Assembly: GCA_963082975.1 (NCBI GenBank)
Contig: OY720344.1
Span: 3,273,580-3,337,579 of the forward strand
Source of the DNA: Labia minor
Lineage: Eukaryota; Arthropoda; Insecta; Dermaptera; Spongiphoridae
DNA: 64,000 bases
Reading direction: 5' to 3'
Shown: positions 11,722-23,574 of the stretch, piece after piece
How positions within the stretch are numbered: position 1 is the stretch's first letter
Layout of the letters: each line of letters begins with the position of its first letter
Translations under genes and position numbers: made by a program
Notes under the pieces: model-generated
Databases searched by the model: none
What the model saw: only the letters and a program-made list of their open reading frames with translations
Told to the model about the DNA's origin: nothing

Positions 11722-11910
11722 ATGTGTTGTCAGTGTAGGTGTCCTAGTGACCCTTGTCGTCCTTGAATAGGCCACTTGCCCATTGGGACGCGTGCGATGG
11801 TGCCCTGTCCGCCCACGAATGGACAGGCGCCTTGCTACCGGTCTGCCCACTCAGCTACCTCCACCAGCCAGGCTTTTCTGCCTCATCCTAGCTGCTAGCT
11901 AGCACCATCA
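11722..11910. other. GC-rich island of unknown nature
   Basis: This is a sharp rise in GC content within AT-rich DNA. It contains two inverted copies of a short unit (CCTGTCCGCCCACG facing GAATGGACAGGCGCC) and, on the minus strand, TAGCTGAGTGGGCAG, which resembles a Pol III A box. No matching B box is evident. It could be a decayed SINE head or a conserved element; it has no usable reading frame. Confidence 0.3.
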
Positions 11911-12367
11911 TCACATACATCACACATACACACAAATAACAACATCACCACGAATTACTTACCTGATAATTTCCACATACATTTACAAAAATTCAAACAA
12001 AAACAAAACAAAACTAAAAAAAAAAAACAAAAACAACACCCAGATACATACTAATATATCCAATTCAATGACCTTTTAAAAATTAATTAAAATAATAAAT
12101 TCATTGTAAATTAAATAAAATTTAACTGTTATATAATAATAACATACATTAAATAATAATATATGATTTTCTGACTGACCAGTCATAACAATCATTAAAC
12201 TTATTATTTAAGTAAATAATTAATAATAATAATAAAACATTGATTTAAATATTACTGATATCCACTGATAAAAAATTATATTATTTACTTACTTCCTAAA
12301 TGAACTAAATATAATTGCACGGGAAAGGATAATTTTTGCAACTATGAGATTATATTTTTAAAAATCT

Positions 12368-12760
12368 GAAGTGTCTCCACTCGACTATCTCGCAAAATTG
12401 AATTTGATGATTTTAAGACATAATTTATTGATTCAATCAAGCTGAAATTCTATATATAATGTATATATAGCAGTTTCATACAATTTTTAATCATGTGGAA
12501 AAACTATCAAGCATATAACTTCCTTTTTACGGTCAGTTTAAGAGGAAAAAAAATGAAAACGTGATAAGTAATGAATAGCTCTCATCCGAATGAGCTACAT
12601 TTCTCAAAAGTGGATAGAAAACCACGAATTTTGAATAATGTCCGTGTACCAAATTTTATTATTCCAGCTCTCAGCTTTTTTGTGTAATCTTGTCTACATA
12701 CGTACACAAGTGATTTCGAACCCCCTAACTATTATCACATTTATATCATTTATTTATGTT
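12368..12760 (+). mobile_element. Interspersed repeat family A, copy 1
   Basis: This copy starts at GTGTCTCCACTCGACTATCTC and contains AATCAAGCTGAAA, TATATAGCAGTTT, AAAACTATCAA, TTTTACGGTCA, TGGATAGAAAA, GAATTTTGAATAATG and GTAATCTTGTCTACATAC in that order. The same ordered blocks recur at 24.8, 31.5, 57 and 59.6 kb. There is no coding capacity and I cannot assign the class. The copy lacks the GCATGTTTGGCTC block present in the others. Confidence 0.75.
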
Positions 12761-12762
12761 TG

Positions 12763-12793
<31 letters not shown>

Positions 12794-13015
12794 CTTATAT
12801 AAATTTAATTTTTTTGTCTTTTTATTGAAATAAGTATACTTTGCTGTCTTTTTACTTTAAATACATTTTTACTCAAATTGATAAAATTGTAACAACAAAG
12901 ATAGACATATTTTCTTTTGTTTCAAATTAGAAAGATATATAACATTAGAAATTAGAATTATATTCTTTTATAAATCATAATGAAGAAATTTTTTTTTTTT
13001 TTTTTGAATATATAT

Positions 13016-13838
13016 TGTCGTATATAAGATATAAGGGTGAGGTATTTTTATAAGAAAATTATGGGTTAATATAAATTAGAGTTTAATTAATAGGTAGCAC
13101 TCTGGATTGAATTTTGCATAAAACAAGGGGTTATATTGAATCCGCGTAGGTTGATATGGGAAATAATAAAATTGAATAGGTTCAATTAAAAATGCTTAAA
13201 TAAAATTACAACTAAAATTATTTATTTACTAAGAATAGAAGAATTTATTTGATACAATTGATAATAATGAAATTGAATAAATTTAATGGTACCGTAAAAA
13301 ATTAAGAGGAGTATAAATTGAATGGAATTGAGTTCATAGAATAATTGCAATTATTTATATATAATAGTCGACTACTTAGCTGTTATTCAAATTAATAATG
13401 AGTTCGGGGAACACTGGGACTTCAAGTAAGATGATTCTTGGATATTTTCCTCAAGGTATCATGTCGTCTTATCAGGGCAGGCACAGCTTCCAGCTCCACT
13501 CGATGATCCTTGTATTTGTTCTCACTTAGTCAGATGAAGTCGCTTCCCTTACACTCAATCCAAGAATGACCAAAAAATGTCTAAACATGTAGCTGGTCAT
13601 TCTCCCCTCCTATGCCACTTGGCAAAATTGTCCACCCCTCTCTCCCTTTTGGGGTAACGAAGAGGTATATCCATTTGTGTATTTCATGGGTTCTTTTTAA
13701 AACAATCAATCAACAAGAAAGTCACCTCCTTTTATACACTCTGCCATGTGCTCAAACAAATTACTTTCTATATTTCAGTATCATAATACATCCAATATAT
13801 AAGCATAAAAAAAGGCATTTTTATATTTATATATTACA
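13016..13838 (-). mobile_element. Solo LTR, minus orientation, with ATAT target duplication
   Basis: Read on the minus strand it begins TGTAATATATAAATATAAA and ends CTTATATACGACA, the same termini as the LTRs of the 52.8-56.1 kb element. It shares the internal blocks TTTTTTACGGTACC, TTGAACCTATTCAA, CCTACGCGGATTCAAT and CAGAGTGCTACC. The bases 13012-13015 and 13839-13842 are both ATAT, consistent with a 4-bp target duplication. The 5' half differs from the 53-kb LTR, so it is a sister subfamily. Formation by LTR-LTR recombination is inferred. Confidence 0.8.
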
Positions 13839-13842
13839 ATAT

Positions 13843-15180
13843 CTTCATGTAATATTTATCTAACGATATATCTATACAATCTCAAATGTTGACCAATATA
13901 TATGGGGTTTCTTTGTTGTAAAGCCGCGTGTAATATATATATTATCTTTATAGAAGAAATGGCTGTTTATCTTTACATTTGATATTTCCGCGCATGCGTA
14001 TTCTATTGGTGGGCAAAACCGAACTATGTTTGTATTGGAAAGTATGGATGATGCATTATGCAAAAGTTGAAAAGTTTTCTGAAATTTAATCAACATTATT
14101 ATAAGTTGATCTAGAATTAGAAATGTATTGGTCGTGATATTAATGGTTAAGTAGGTTTATTAATAATTAATTAACCAATTCAAGACAGCGATTGAATGAA
14201 GAGATGATGATGATGATGATCGAGCGATCTGGAAACCAATGAAACAATGAAAATTGGTACGTTAATATACTCATTTAAGATGATAGCGTTGTTTTACCTT
14301 ACTCATATAAACAACGACTATTCAACATATGAATATACATGACTAGACGCAATAATAATTTCTCTATTAGAGCCAAGGGGCGTTTCCTTTAAAAACAAAT
14401 GAGCACCATTAAAGGCGTGTTTCTCAATTTTAAAAAGGATTTTTTTTCTTTCGGTCTTTATTTATTTTCTTACATTAATGATTAAAATAAATTTAATTTT
14501 ATAATCTTTTTTTGAAATTTTTTTTCTTTTAAATAATAATAATAATAATAATAAAATATATGAAGGATCCTCCATTATTTAATAAAATATTAATTTTATT
14601 ATATAAATAAACACGTAAACACACATCTAGTAGGTGGTGTCCTCTAAACAGGGTAGTTTTTCTTAACTTCACTTGGCGTCTGTCTCTCTGTCTGTCTGTC
14701 TGTTCGCTCTTTTGACAAATTGAAATCGATTTTTCATCGACTTTTTATTGAGATAGACTTTTGAAAATTTTTATAGATATTTCAATGGATCCCTAGAAGG
14801 TATAGAAGAAATAGAATTGAATTATAATTAATTAGTTTTAGTAACTAACTACTTTTGTATTGCTCCGATAAATTTTTTTTCAACTAATTTTGAAACATAA
14901 ATATTGATTTCAGGATAGATTTTCATTTTGAACGTATTTAAAAATATGTCATAGCATTAAAATTAATGATGAATTCTTATTAATCAGTTGTATCGCCACT
15001 GAGGAGGGGTTTCTTCCCCTCAAATGGTATAGAGAAAATATCTTTATAAAAATTTTTGATATTTATATTATTTAACTTGGGAGGTCGCTACGAACACAAA
15101 TATTGAATTCATGTTTTTTTTTTTTCTAATATCTGCCTTAATAAAAATATCTGATCTAAAGTTTATCCATTTGGCCTAAA
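13843..15180. other. Intergenic, no gene seen
   Basis: This stretch holds AT-rich sequence with short ATG, AAT and CTGTCTGTCTG runs near 14200, 14535 and 14690. The open frame on the minus strand at 13872-14096 has no splice support or recognisable product. Confidence 0.55.
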
Positions 15181-15182
<2 letters not shown>

Positions 15183-15214
<32 letters not shown>

Positions 15215-15238
15215 AGAGAGAGAAAGAGAGAGAGAGAT
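15183..15238. repeat. Compound (TA)n-(GA)n microsatellite
   Basis: A pure TA tract passes directly into an AG tract with few interruptions. Similar GA and TC tracts follow at about 15530-15547 and 15637-15658. Confidence 0.9.
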
Positions 15239-15479
15239 AGAATTCGCTAAATTAATTATTGTAATAAAACAAAGTTAAGAATGTAAATGAAAAGAATTTA
15301 TTTATTTATTTATTTTTTTTAATTTATTGAAATGAATTGATTATAAAATTAGATGATGATAATGAATCAATCATTTATGGTAAATTTTAATTTTATTTAT
15401 TGATTTTATTTAATTTCAAGAATAGGAGGTGAGAGTGGAGTTGTTTAGGTTAGTTGGTTCAGAGGTGGTAATATTTTGT

Positions 15480-16100
15480 TAATCTCTCGGATGATAGTTG
15501 TGTAGGCGAGAAAAAAAAAATAAAAATGAAGAGAGAGAGAGAGAGAAATTTTCTCTGAAGAAGCCACCGATGAATGGGACGCGTGACCGCTTCGCGTGGG
15601 ACTCACTCACTCAGTTTACCATGAAAACGCCTGTTTTTTCTCTCTCTCTCTCTCTCTCCCTCCATCCATAGTTACCCTCACCATTCTCTTTCTTCTTTCT
15701 TCCACCTTCTCACACTCCTTCCAAATCTACCTTGACGTTGTTGTCGTATCTCTTGGCCCTGCCCACACATTCATTCACTTTGCTTCAACTATAAATATTG
15801 ATTCTCTATTGATTAGAACCCTTTTTGTTTGTTAAAAGTGAACTTGGATGATACGTCCACGCCTACAACATGTCCATCCATCCATGTTACACACTCTTCT
15901 CTTTCTCTATGACACCCATCAAACCATTTCCGGAAATTCATTTGCCTTCTACTACATATATATATATATATATATATATAGGTGGGTAGGTATAGGTATA
16001 CTATTCTCTTGTACCCCCCATTTCATTAAAAACATTTCCATAATTCATCAAATTATTTATACATTCACGAAAGAAAAGAAAAGAAATCAATGAACTCGAT
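15480..16100. other. Intergenic with a short GC-richer patch
   Basis: The patch at 15555-15620 is GC-richer (GGGACGCGTGACCGCTTCGC). Open frames at 15596-15835 and 15848-16093 span TC and TA microsatellites and show no recognisable product, so they are not called as genes. The patch may be regulatory or an old repeat. Confidence 0.3.
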
Positions 16101-16511
16101 GAGTTTTGATTGATTGATTGATTGATTACAATACTAAAAGAATTTTCTATTTTTTTTTTTTTTAAGATTTTAAAAAGTCAAAATTTAAATGATATAAAAT
16201 ATAAATTTACCTATTAAAAGTATTTTTTTATTGAAAATATTAATTTATTTATGTAGTTATTGTAATTATTCAAAAATAAATTGATTTGATATTTAAGTAT
16301 TAAAGATTTTAATTTTTTTTTGTCGTTAATAAAAATTAGTAATTATAAAAAAATTATAAATTAAATTATTTATTTATTTTTTTTTATAATAATTTTATAA
16401 TATTTAAAAATGATTTCTGATAAAGTGCGAAATCAAAATTCCTGTCACTTAAAAAAATTTTAATTATAGAAATTTGTTCATATGAGTAGAGTAAGTATAA
16501 AAACAAACATG

Positions 16512-16968
16512 CTTGGGTGGGGTGAAAAGTTTCCGGCCTGACCAAGAAAAACGATGTTTTTAAATTTTTTTTTTCCTATATTTATTCAACATAATCTCCA
16601 TCAACACTGATACATTTCTCATAACGGTGTTCTAATTAATTTAATTAAGTAATAAAATTTGATTTAATTTAATTTAAGTCTCATCAACAGTTATGAATCG
16701 ACGCCAAAATTCGTTTGGATTACGCCTACAGCGCCAAATTGTCATTAGAAATGGTTTTTCGAATCAGTTTTTGATGTAACGTTAGCAAACGCATCACCGA
16801 CGTTGCACAAAGCTTTCCATGTTCAAAGGCTTGAGCAAAATATTTCGCACACGTTCAGCTATCTTGAATGTTGAAAAATAAAGCAAAAAAAAAAAAAAAA
16901 AAAAAAAAATTTAAATAATAATACATCGTTTTTCTTGGTCAGGCCGGAAACTTTTCACCCCACCCTCG
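16512..16968 (-). mobile_element. Deleted mariner element with inverted ends and transposase fragment
   Basis: Inverted repeats of about 43 bp face each other: GGGTGGGGTGAAAAGTTTCC at 16515 and its complement ending at 16965, with a TA still visible at the right edge. The minus strand between 16680 and 16760 encodes NPNEFWRRFITVDET, the mariner block carrying the first catalytic Asp, preceded by a broken LLTLHQKLIRKTIS. An A run fills the middle. The element is only about 450 bp and cannot encode transposase. Confidence 0.85.
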
Positions 16969-16969
16969 T

Positions 16970-17574
16970 ATTAATTGTAAGTATAGGGGATATATATTTC
17001 AATGAATATAAATATACTTATATATATAAATAAAAAAATCAATTAAATTTCAAGATTAATTTTTAAAATAGCATTTTTTTTTCTTTTTCTATCAATCGAT
17101 AATATATTGTAGATAAAAGGTAGATAATGTCTTGAAGAGATTTATTATCATTTTGAATCGTTTATAGAAGAGAATATTAAAGGAAATTATTAAAAAAAAA
17201 GTGATTAATTTATTTTTTATCAAATTTTTTTAAAGATAGATACTAAAACATTTTACTGGTGGTTCTCTTTTATAAATAGTGGTTTCATATATCTTGAGAT
17301 ATACGATAGCTACTAGTTGAATGGATTCAGAAGTGATTTGGTTAAACGCCCCCGGGGCGCAAATGTTGTTGCCTCTCCTATCACTCACTGATCTTTTAAT
17401 TTAAAATAATTAAATACATGTAAGTAAGGGAAATTCTCTAGAGGAAATGAAGACTAATACATGATCTAGATATCTAGATTAAGTTTAAAGAACTGCTATC
17501 TCGTTTGTTAATTTTCAATATAAAATTTCTCTAATTTATTTGGAGAATAAGAATATCACACAATTTAATGTTAA

Positions 17575-17611
<37 letters not shown>

Positions 17612-17678
17612 AAAAAAAGGAAAAAAGAGAAACTCAGCAAACATCAATTTAGTTTGTATATTATTATTATTATTATTA
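16970..17678. other. Intergenic AT-rich DNA
   Basis: It contains a (TA)n tract at 17580-17608 and an ATT run at 17660-17680, the latter being where the Tigger-like element is inserted. No gene is seen. Confidence 0.55.
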
Positions 17679-18453
17679 TAAGCATTCCTCGTAGTTACGG
17701 CAGGTTAGGTTCCGAAAATATGTGACGTAAATCGAAACGACGTAACTCAAAGCACCATTTTCCATATGTTTCCATACAAAATGAAAGGTTACGTTCCCCA
17801 AGAAATTTTAATAAAAAATGAAACTGATTTTTAATAATATATTATCTTTATTAATTGTAGGTACTATTAATAACTAAACTAAACTTTTTGTTTGAAAAAA
17901 ACTATCAATTTTAGTTTGTTTTGCTTCTTTTTTCTTTGCTTCATACATGTCTCTGTAACACTGATATGCCGTTTTAAGTTGCGAACACTTTATTCTAAAT
18001 TTGCATCATTTTCCTCAAAAATATTCATTGCATGCTGTAAACTTGAAAAAGCTTTTGATGTTTTTCAAAGTAAGCCCCGTTTCTATCTATCTAGCTACAG
18101 ATGATAATTGAGCTCCTCTCTGTTTTTGTGGTCTGCCATTTCAATAAGATCATTTATCAGTAAGTTCTTCTGCATGAGAATCTAACAAATCTTAAATACC
18201 GTCAATTTCTACTGACTTTTTTATTACTTTTTTCTACTTACTTCAATATTGGGTAAGGCATTGGCTAAATCAACAATGTCAGAAGTAATATTATCCATCT
18301 CTTACCACTGCAGAGTACTAATTAAAACAAAACGTTAAAAAACGTGCTGTGTGCCTTGGATGTACTAAACCCTTGACGTATCTCGAATCTTGGGACTTAA
18401 GTTTGAGGAATGGTATCAAAATATTGTTTGACGTAACTCGAGGATTGCCTGTA
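17679..18453 (-). mobile_element. Tigger/pogo-like element, degenerate
   Basis: The right end reads on the minus strand as TACAGGCAATCCTCGAGTTA and the left end as TATAAGCATTCCTCGTAGTTA, giving inverted ends beginning with TA. Near each end sit the GACGTAA/ACGTAACTCGA blocks typical of Tigger-like ends. The minus strand around 18139-18190 gives LDSHAEELTD and then a frameshifted IEMAD-like stretch, as found in the C-terminal half of pogo-type transposases. Many stops; non-functional. Confidence 0.65.
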
Positions 18454-18849
18454 TTTATTGTTCCGAAAATTATATTAAATATGTATAGGTATTATAGATA
18501 AATATTAATTACAAATTGAAGTTTAAAAAAGTGTAAAATTTCATTCATGCAATATTATATTGATTCAGTGACTGAATGTGGGTATGTACCTTGTGTACAT
18601 ACATATTGTATATTAAAGAGAACATGAAAAAAAAAATATATATATATATATTATTTATATCTTTCAAATGTGTGTAAAATATGTATTTATGTCTATTAAT
18701 GATATTATAAATAGATTATAAAATTAGATAGATATTAAGATGATGATGATCATATCTTAAAAACAAATCTTCCAATTAATTAGTTTCTATTAAATTTTTA
18801 GAATATAATATGTATTTTATTTATAGTTAAGGATAAATTTATTATTATA

Positions 18850-19330
18850 TTAATTATTTGTGAAATTGGTGAATCCTGTTGTTATGAGAAAGTGGATAAC
18901 CCTGAATTTTAAAGTCACCGGTCTATTTTGCTTTCATCAAAGAAGCATTGTTTTGTTTACTGACATTCTCCAAAGCCATCTTAATTACTTTGGACGTTAT
19001 GTGGGCAAACATTAATTAATTCCTAATTATTAGCGGTTACTTTTATTCTAATAAGCAGGCGGCTGGTAACGGAAAGGGGAATTCCACTTATATTCAGACA
19101 ACACACATTCGCTTATTTAATTAATTAATAGGATGCAGAGGTTTGGGTGTTACAGGCATTAATCATGAAGCGCGCGTTGCTTGATCGATCCCGAAGCCTT
19201 AATCAGCGGCTCGCGAGTGAGATGTCGTGTCGTGGACGCCTTCCATCCAGACCGCCGAGGATCTTTGTCGCGTGGGCGCTTGAAAGGAAGAGATGAGGTG
19301 GGGGGTGGTGGAGAGAGGTTCATAGGTGGT
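18850..19330 (+). promoter_or_regulatory. Candidate control region upstream of the delilah-like gene
   Basis: Composition changes from AT-rich simple sequence to balanced, complex sequence about 770 bp before the start codon and stays so up to the gene. It has a TCF-like CATCAAAG near 18937, repeated TAATTAATT homeodomain-type cores near 19014 and 19120, and GATCGATCC and GCTCGCGAGTGAGATGTCG blocks. No open frame explains it. Enhancer or promoter-proximal function is inferred from composition and position only. Confidence 0.45.
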
Positions 19331-19404
19331 TTAGAATAGGGTATTTGCGGAGAGGAAGTGGGAAGGTAGAGTGAGCGAGAGGGGTAGGCAAGCGCAGTCT
19401 CCGT

Positions 19405-19480
19405 GGTCCAGCGCAGGCCGCGTCAGTCAGTGCCGTTCGGGCAGCACGAGAGCCCGCTCCTTTCCAGGGCACAAGCAATC
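19405..19480 (+). promoter_or_regulatory. Possible transcription start of the delilah-like gene
   Basis: Two overlapping arthropod initiator matches, TCAGT at 19423-19427 and 19427-19431, lie in the GC-rich block about 190 bp before the coding start. I see no TATA box and no convincing DPE. Confidence 0.3.
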
Positions 19481-19578
19481 AGAAACAACATCAGTTAACA
19501 AAAAACAAAAAAAAAAAAAAACAAAAAATAAAAAGTTGAACGTAAGAGACTTGAATGCGCTGTGTGTTTGACGTCACA

Positions 19579-19622
19579 ATGAATTTTGATTGTTTTTTGA
19601 AGGGCATTGTGCCATGAAATGA
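19579..19622 (+). other. Two short upstream ORFs before the delilah-like start codon
   Basis: ATG at 19579 opens a 12-codon frame ending TGA at 19615-19617. ATG at 19614 opens ATG-AAA-TGA ending at 19622, overlapping the main ATG at 19619. Both are out of frame with the main protein. If the leader is transcribed as inferred, they could lower initiation at 19619 or favour the in-frame ATGs at 19628 or 19640. Confidence 0.5.
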
Positions 19623-20242
19623 AAAGGATGACAGCCGCGATGGATACCGCGGATGATACCGCTGCCGATGCTAACAACAACAACACACCGCCTGTTGCCG
19701 AGGATAAACGCAAGTATTCCCTTCGGCCACGAAATTCATTACGTGTTGGTCGTTACTCACCGGAGGTGCCTGCTACCCTTGTGGATATTCAACAACCCAT
19801 TGAACCAGAACATCACCCTAGCAAACCAGCACCACTTAGCAAGTATCGACGTAAAACTGCAAATGCTCGTGAGCGCGATCGAATGCGTGAAATCAATGCG
19901 GCGTTTGAAACCTTGCGCCGTGCTGTACCAAGTCCGGAGCTCTCGCACGGTTGCAGTGAAAAGTTAACTAAAATCACAACACTCAGGTTAGCCATGAGAT
20001 ATATTACTGAGTTACGTGCACTTTTGGAATGTGAACCACAAATGCAACAACCGATTGCAGGGCCACCAATGCTTCCATTTGACACTCCATTCGTGGAGCA
20101 TGCAATGCTTACACCACCCGATTTTCACGAACATGGACTAATTGCTTCTGAATTGGAACAATCCCTAGGAGGGCTGGCTGACACACTAACAGATCCGGCT
20201 CTTCTTACACCCCCCGAGTGTTTCGGAGACCTGACCCCTTGA
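19619..20242 (+). CDS. Delilah/taxi-like bHLH transcription factor
   Basis: A single exon of 207 codons encodes a class II basic helix-loop-helix protein, expected to act in the nucleus as a heterodimer with a Daughterless/E-protein on E-boxes. The basic region is KYRRKTANARERDRMREIN (residues 75-93), with the DNA-contacting Glu and Arg of NARER. Helix 1 is AAFETLRRAVP, the loop includes a GCSEKLTK stretch, and helix 2 is ITTLRLAMRYITELRALL, ending near 136. KYRRKTANARER together with MREIN-FETLR and EKLTKITTLRLAM is the signature of insect Delilah (taxi wings), which acts in muscle-attachment (tendon) cells and wing development. The N-terminal 74 residues are low complexity. The C-terminal tail repeats LTPP three times (TPPDF, TPPECF), possibly an activation or corepressor motif. 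The first in-frame ATG is chosen; it has a weak context and further in-frame ATGs follow at 19628 and 19640. Confidence 0.92.
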   Translation: MKRMTAAMDTADDTAADANNNNTPPVAEDKRKYSLRPRNSLRVGRYSPEVPATLVDIQQPIEPEHHPSKPAPLSKYRRKTANARERDRMREINAAFETLRRAVPSPELSHGCSEKLTKITTLRLAMRYITELRALLECEPQMQQPIAGPPMLPFDTPFVEHAMLTPPDFHEHGLIASELEQSLGGLADTLTDPALLTPPECFGDLTP

Positions 20243-20765
20243 TTTCTCCATATTTTTGTTGATCAGCGATCCCCGTTAATTCCGCCCTGTGCCATACACG
20301 CGAGCCCTGTTGTACCTTGCAGTGCCTCATCACTTTCACTCTAAATTGTGTCATTGCGGTGTAATCTGTCCGACTCCATAAAAGGGCATAAACGTGTAAG
20401 TCGAAACGTCACACTACCCACCCATAACTGTATGATGCGTAGGTTCGACCAAGGACATGACGTCACATCTTGTAAAATACCCGAAAGCTGGGCACTTGCA
20501 TAGGCATTGCTTTTTTTTCTGTTTCTTTTTGTTGAAGTTAGATAGATTGTAAGTTTTATAACATTATTTCAATTTTCCTTTCTCTCCTCTATAAACTCGT
20601 CATTTTTTACTCTATCTGTGCCAATATTTTTGTATATTATTATTATGACTCTTTATACAAAGGTTGTGAGACATATCAAACACTATGTGTGACAAATATA
20701 TTTATATAATATATTTATATTGTATGTTATTGCTAAATAAAAGATTTTATCTAAATATGGAATGC
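20243..20765 (+). other. 3' UTR and poly(A) signal of the delilah-like gene
   Basis: Moderately GC-rich non-coding sequence continues about 260 nt after the stop, then becomes AT-rich. AATAAA at 20736-20741 is the best poly(A) signal and is followed by T-rich sequence. TGACGTCA at 20458-20465 is a perfect CRE palindrome, though its place in a UTR makes its meaning unclear. Confidence 0.6.
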
Positions 20766-20769
20766 ATTT

Positions 20770-20787
20770 TTTATTTTATTTTTCAAT

Positions 20788-20821
<34 letters not shown>

Positions 20822-22997
20822 TAAAGTGGCCACCCGGTGACTAATTTGAATTAAACTGTGACTAATTCAAAAATTACAAGCACAATTTATTTGTTAGGGC
20901 ATCGCCTTAGGAATTATTTCTTTCTGATTCCACACGTTCAGTATATATATGATGATCCCATGTATAAATTTTTATTTAATTTCGTAATCTTCCATCCCTT
21001 CTATCTCTTTCTCCCTTTCTCCTTCCTTTCTATCATCATCATTAGCCGAAGGGGCCTTTAATTAGAATTTTAAATAAGTTGAAATATATATATATATATA
21101 TATCTAAAACAATTTAATTAACATAAGTTTGAATTATTATTATTATTATTATTAGTTTGTATTTATAAACATTTTATATCTAACAAAAATTATAATTTAC
21201 ATAATTCATAGTATATGTATAATAAAAAAAAAATTATACTTTATTTTGAAATTAAACAAAATAATAATTTGTCAAAATTTTATTTTTATTTATTTATTTC
21301 ATGATTTATTGAAAAAAATTTCGATATAATAAAAATTTTATTATTATTATTATTATTTAAATGAAAATGAATCTAAACTTATCAATATTTTTTAAATTAT
21401 TTGAATATACATATAATTAAAGTATTTTCATTTAATTTAATAAATTCAAATATTTAATTATATATTCTTTGAATCCCACACTAATTAATCTTGCTAGAAT
21501 AGAAAATAATTGATTATTTATTATAAGTGATTAATAAACTAATAAATAAAAGAATCTAATATAAAATCAATATTTTATTAATTAAATATACCATTTTATT
21601 AATTATTATAAATTAACAATAATTATATAGTTTATTAGTTAATATTATCTAATTTTGATTAGGCAAACAAAAATTAAGAAATTAATCATAAAATTTGAAA
21701 TTTGAGTATTTTTTTTTATCTGAAATAAATGGATAATTTAATAATTAATATAAGGGCAAATAAAAAAAAACAAATTTAATTTTTCCATTTGGATATAAAT
21801 TCTCTTCTAAATCAATTGAGGAATTTATTTTTTAAACAGTTGCAAATATATCAACTTTTTAATTAAATCTTTTTTTTTATGAATCAATTAAATTAATAAT
21901 ATTTGTGACAAAACAAGAAGAAAAAAAAGAAGCGAAATATTTGATACATTCTTTCATTAGTAATAAAAAAAAAATTCAAACGGGAAATAGAAAATTACAA
22001 AGTTATGCCAAATATTTTATTTTATTTAGCTTCTCTATCATTCTTATTTTTAGTAGAATTTTATTACTTTTTTACCTTTTATATATATATTTCTTACCTT
22101 GTATATTTATTTTGAGGCCAATAGCTATTCAAATTCCAATCTTTTGTTCTTCTCTTTCTCCCACTTTTTTTTTCTTCTTTCTCTCTTCCCCCCCCCCCCC
22201 CACGACAAATACGCCATTCATATGTAACTTTAGATTTATATTTTCTTTCAACTTCTTACCTGTAGGTGGTTATTGACTTCTTCGGGTAAAAACAATAAAA
22301 TAATCTTATTAATTAACGGAATAAATTGAAATTAAATAACACTGATAAGAGAGTAAAAGTAAAAGAATACTAATAATCATCATTTTTTATTTATTTATTT
22401 TGTTAAAATAATAATAATAATCAATTTTAAATATTTATTTTTTCAATTAATAAATTTTAAATTAATTGTCTACCACTATGTATACATATACAACAATAAT
22501 TATTTGTAATTTTTAATTTGTGATATTTAAAATAATAATTATTAATTATTAATAATTAATGGGTTTTTTTTATTTTTTAATAACTACAAGCTAAATTTTC
22601 TAAAAATATCTAATTTAGAATTCAAAGAATATAAATAATAAATAATGAAGATAAATTCTATATTTTCTAATCCACGTATAATAGAACTATAACAAAATTG
22701 TAAGTAATACTTACTATATATGTAGTATTATAAATAAACTAAGTATTTGGAAAAATTGTTCTTTCTCTTATTTATTTATTTATGAATTTTTCTTAAATGG
22801 AAAATATATACGAGTATTTATAATTAGAAAATTAGAAATATTATTTATATTTAGGAAATTAGAAACCTATACTTATCAAGATTATATAATCATTTCATTA
22901 TTTTTATTTATATAATTTTCACACATGTTATATATAAATATATTAAAATAAAAAAATATATAATAAAAATAGGTAGGTAAGTAAATTGAGAATATTA
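20770..22997. other. Intergenic AT-rich DNA
   Basis: A TA tract at 20792-20817, ATT runs, and AT-rich sequence without splice chains or repeat termini. The open frame at 21905-22276 lacks an ATG start and crosses T and C runs, so it is not a supported gene. Confidence 0.6.
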
Positions 22998-23168
22998 AGG
23001 TTCAAAGGGGCGGATAAGTTGGACGACTGCCCGGGCGCCAAATTTTGAGAGGCGCCGACCTAAAAAAATAAAATATTTTTTTACATTCATTATTTGAAAA
23101 ATAATTTTTTATGAAAGAACGTCAAATTTTGTTTTCCCAGGGTGTTCCAAACCCTGGAACCGGCCCTG
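22998..23168 (-). mobile_element. Small hAT-like element (MITE)
   Basis: The right end reads on the minus strand as CAGGGCCGGTTCCAGGG. The left end (GGGGCGGATAAGTTGG) is a diverged counterpart followed by CCCGGGCGCC, and the interior is AT-rich. This matches the plan of short hAT derivatives. The 8-bp duplication is no longer clear. Confidence 0.45.
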
Positions 23169-23574
23169 TTCGATGGATCAATACTATAATCATTAAAATA
23201 TCCCCTTACCTATACAGTCCAATCTCTATTAATAAAAAGATTTTCATTTGAATTTTATTTAAATAAATTTTTTCAGAAAAAAATATAAATATTAATTAAT
23301 ATCAAATAAAATTTAATTTTATTGATTTATTGTAATTAAATTCCTATGATTAAAGTAATTTTTTAAAATTTCTTTTAAATTTTTTTTTCTAAAACTAACT
23401 TACTAAACTTATTTCTTTAAATCTACCTAAAAATTGAAATAGAAATTTTAGTTATTATTTTTGATAAGTGTAATTCCATTTATCTTTTCACTTAATTGTA
23501 TTTTATTATTATTATTATTTTTTAATCATTTATCATCCTTTCTAAATAAGATATATACTTTTTACAATTAGTGA

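Noticed and set aside
15596-16093. Two consecutive plus-strand frames
   Set aside because: Both run through TC and TA microsatellites and have no coding signature.
21905-22276. 123-codon open frame
   Set aside because: It starts at GTG, not ATG, crosses T and C homopolymers, and has no recognisable product or splice sites.
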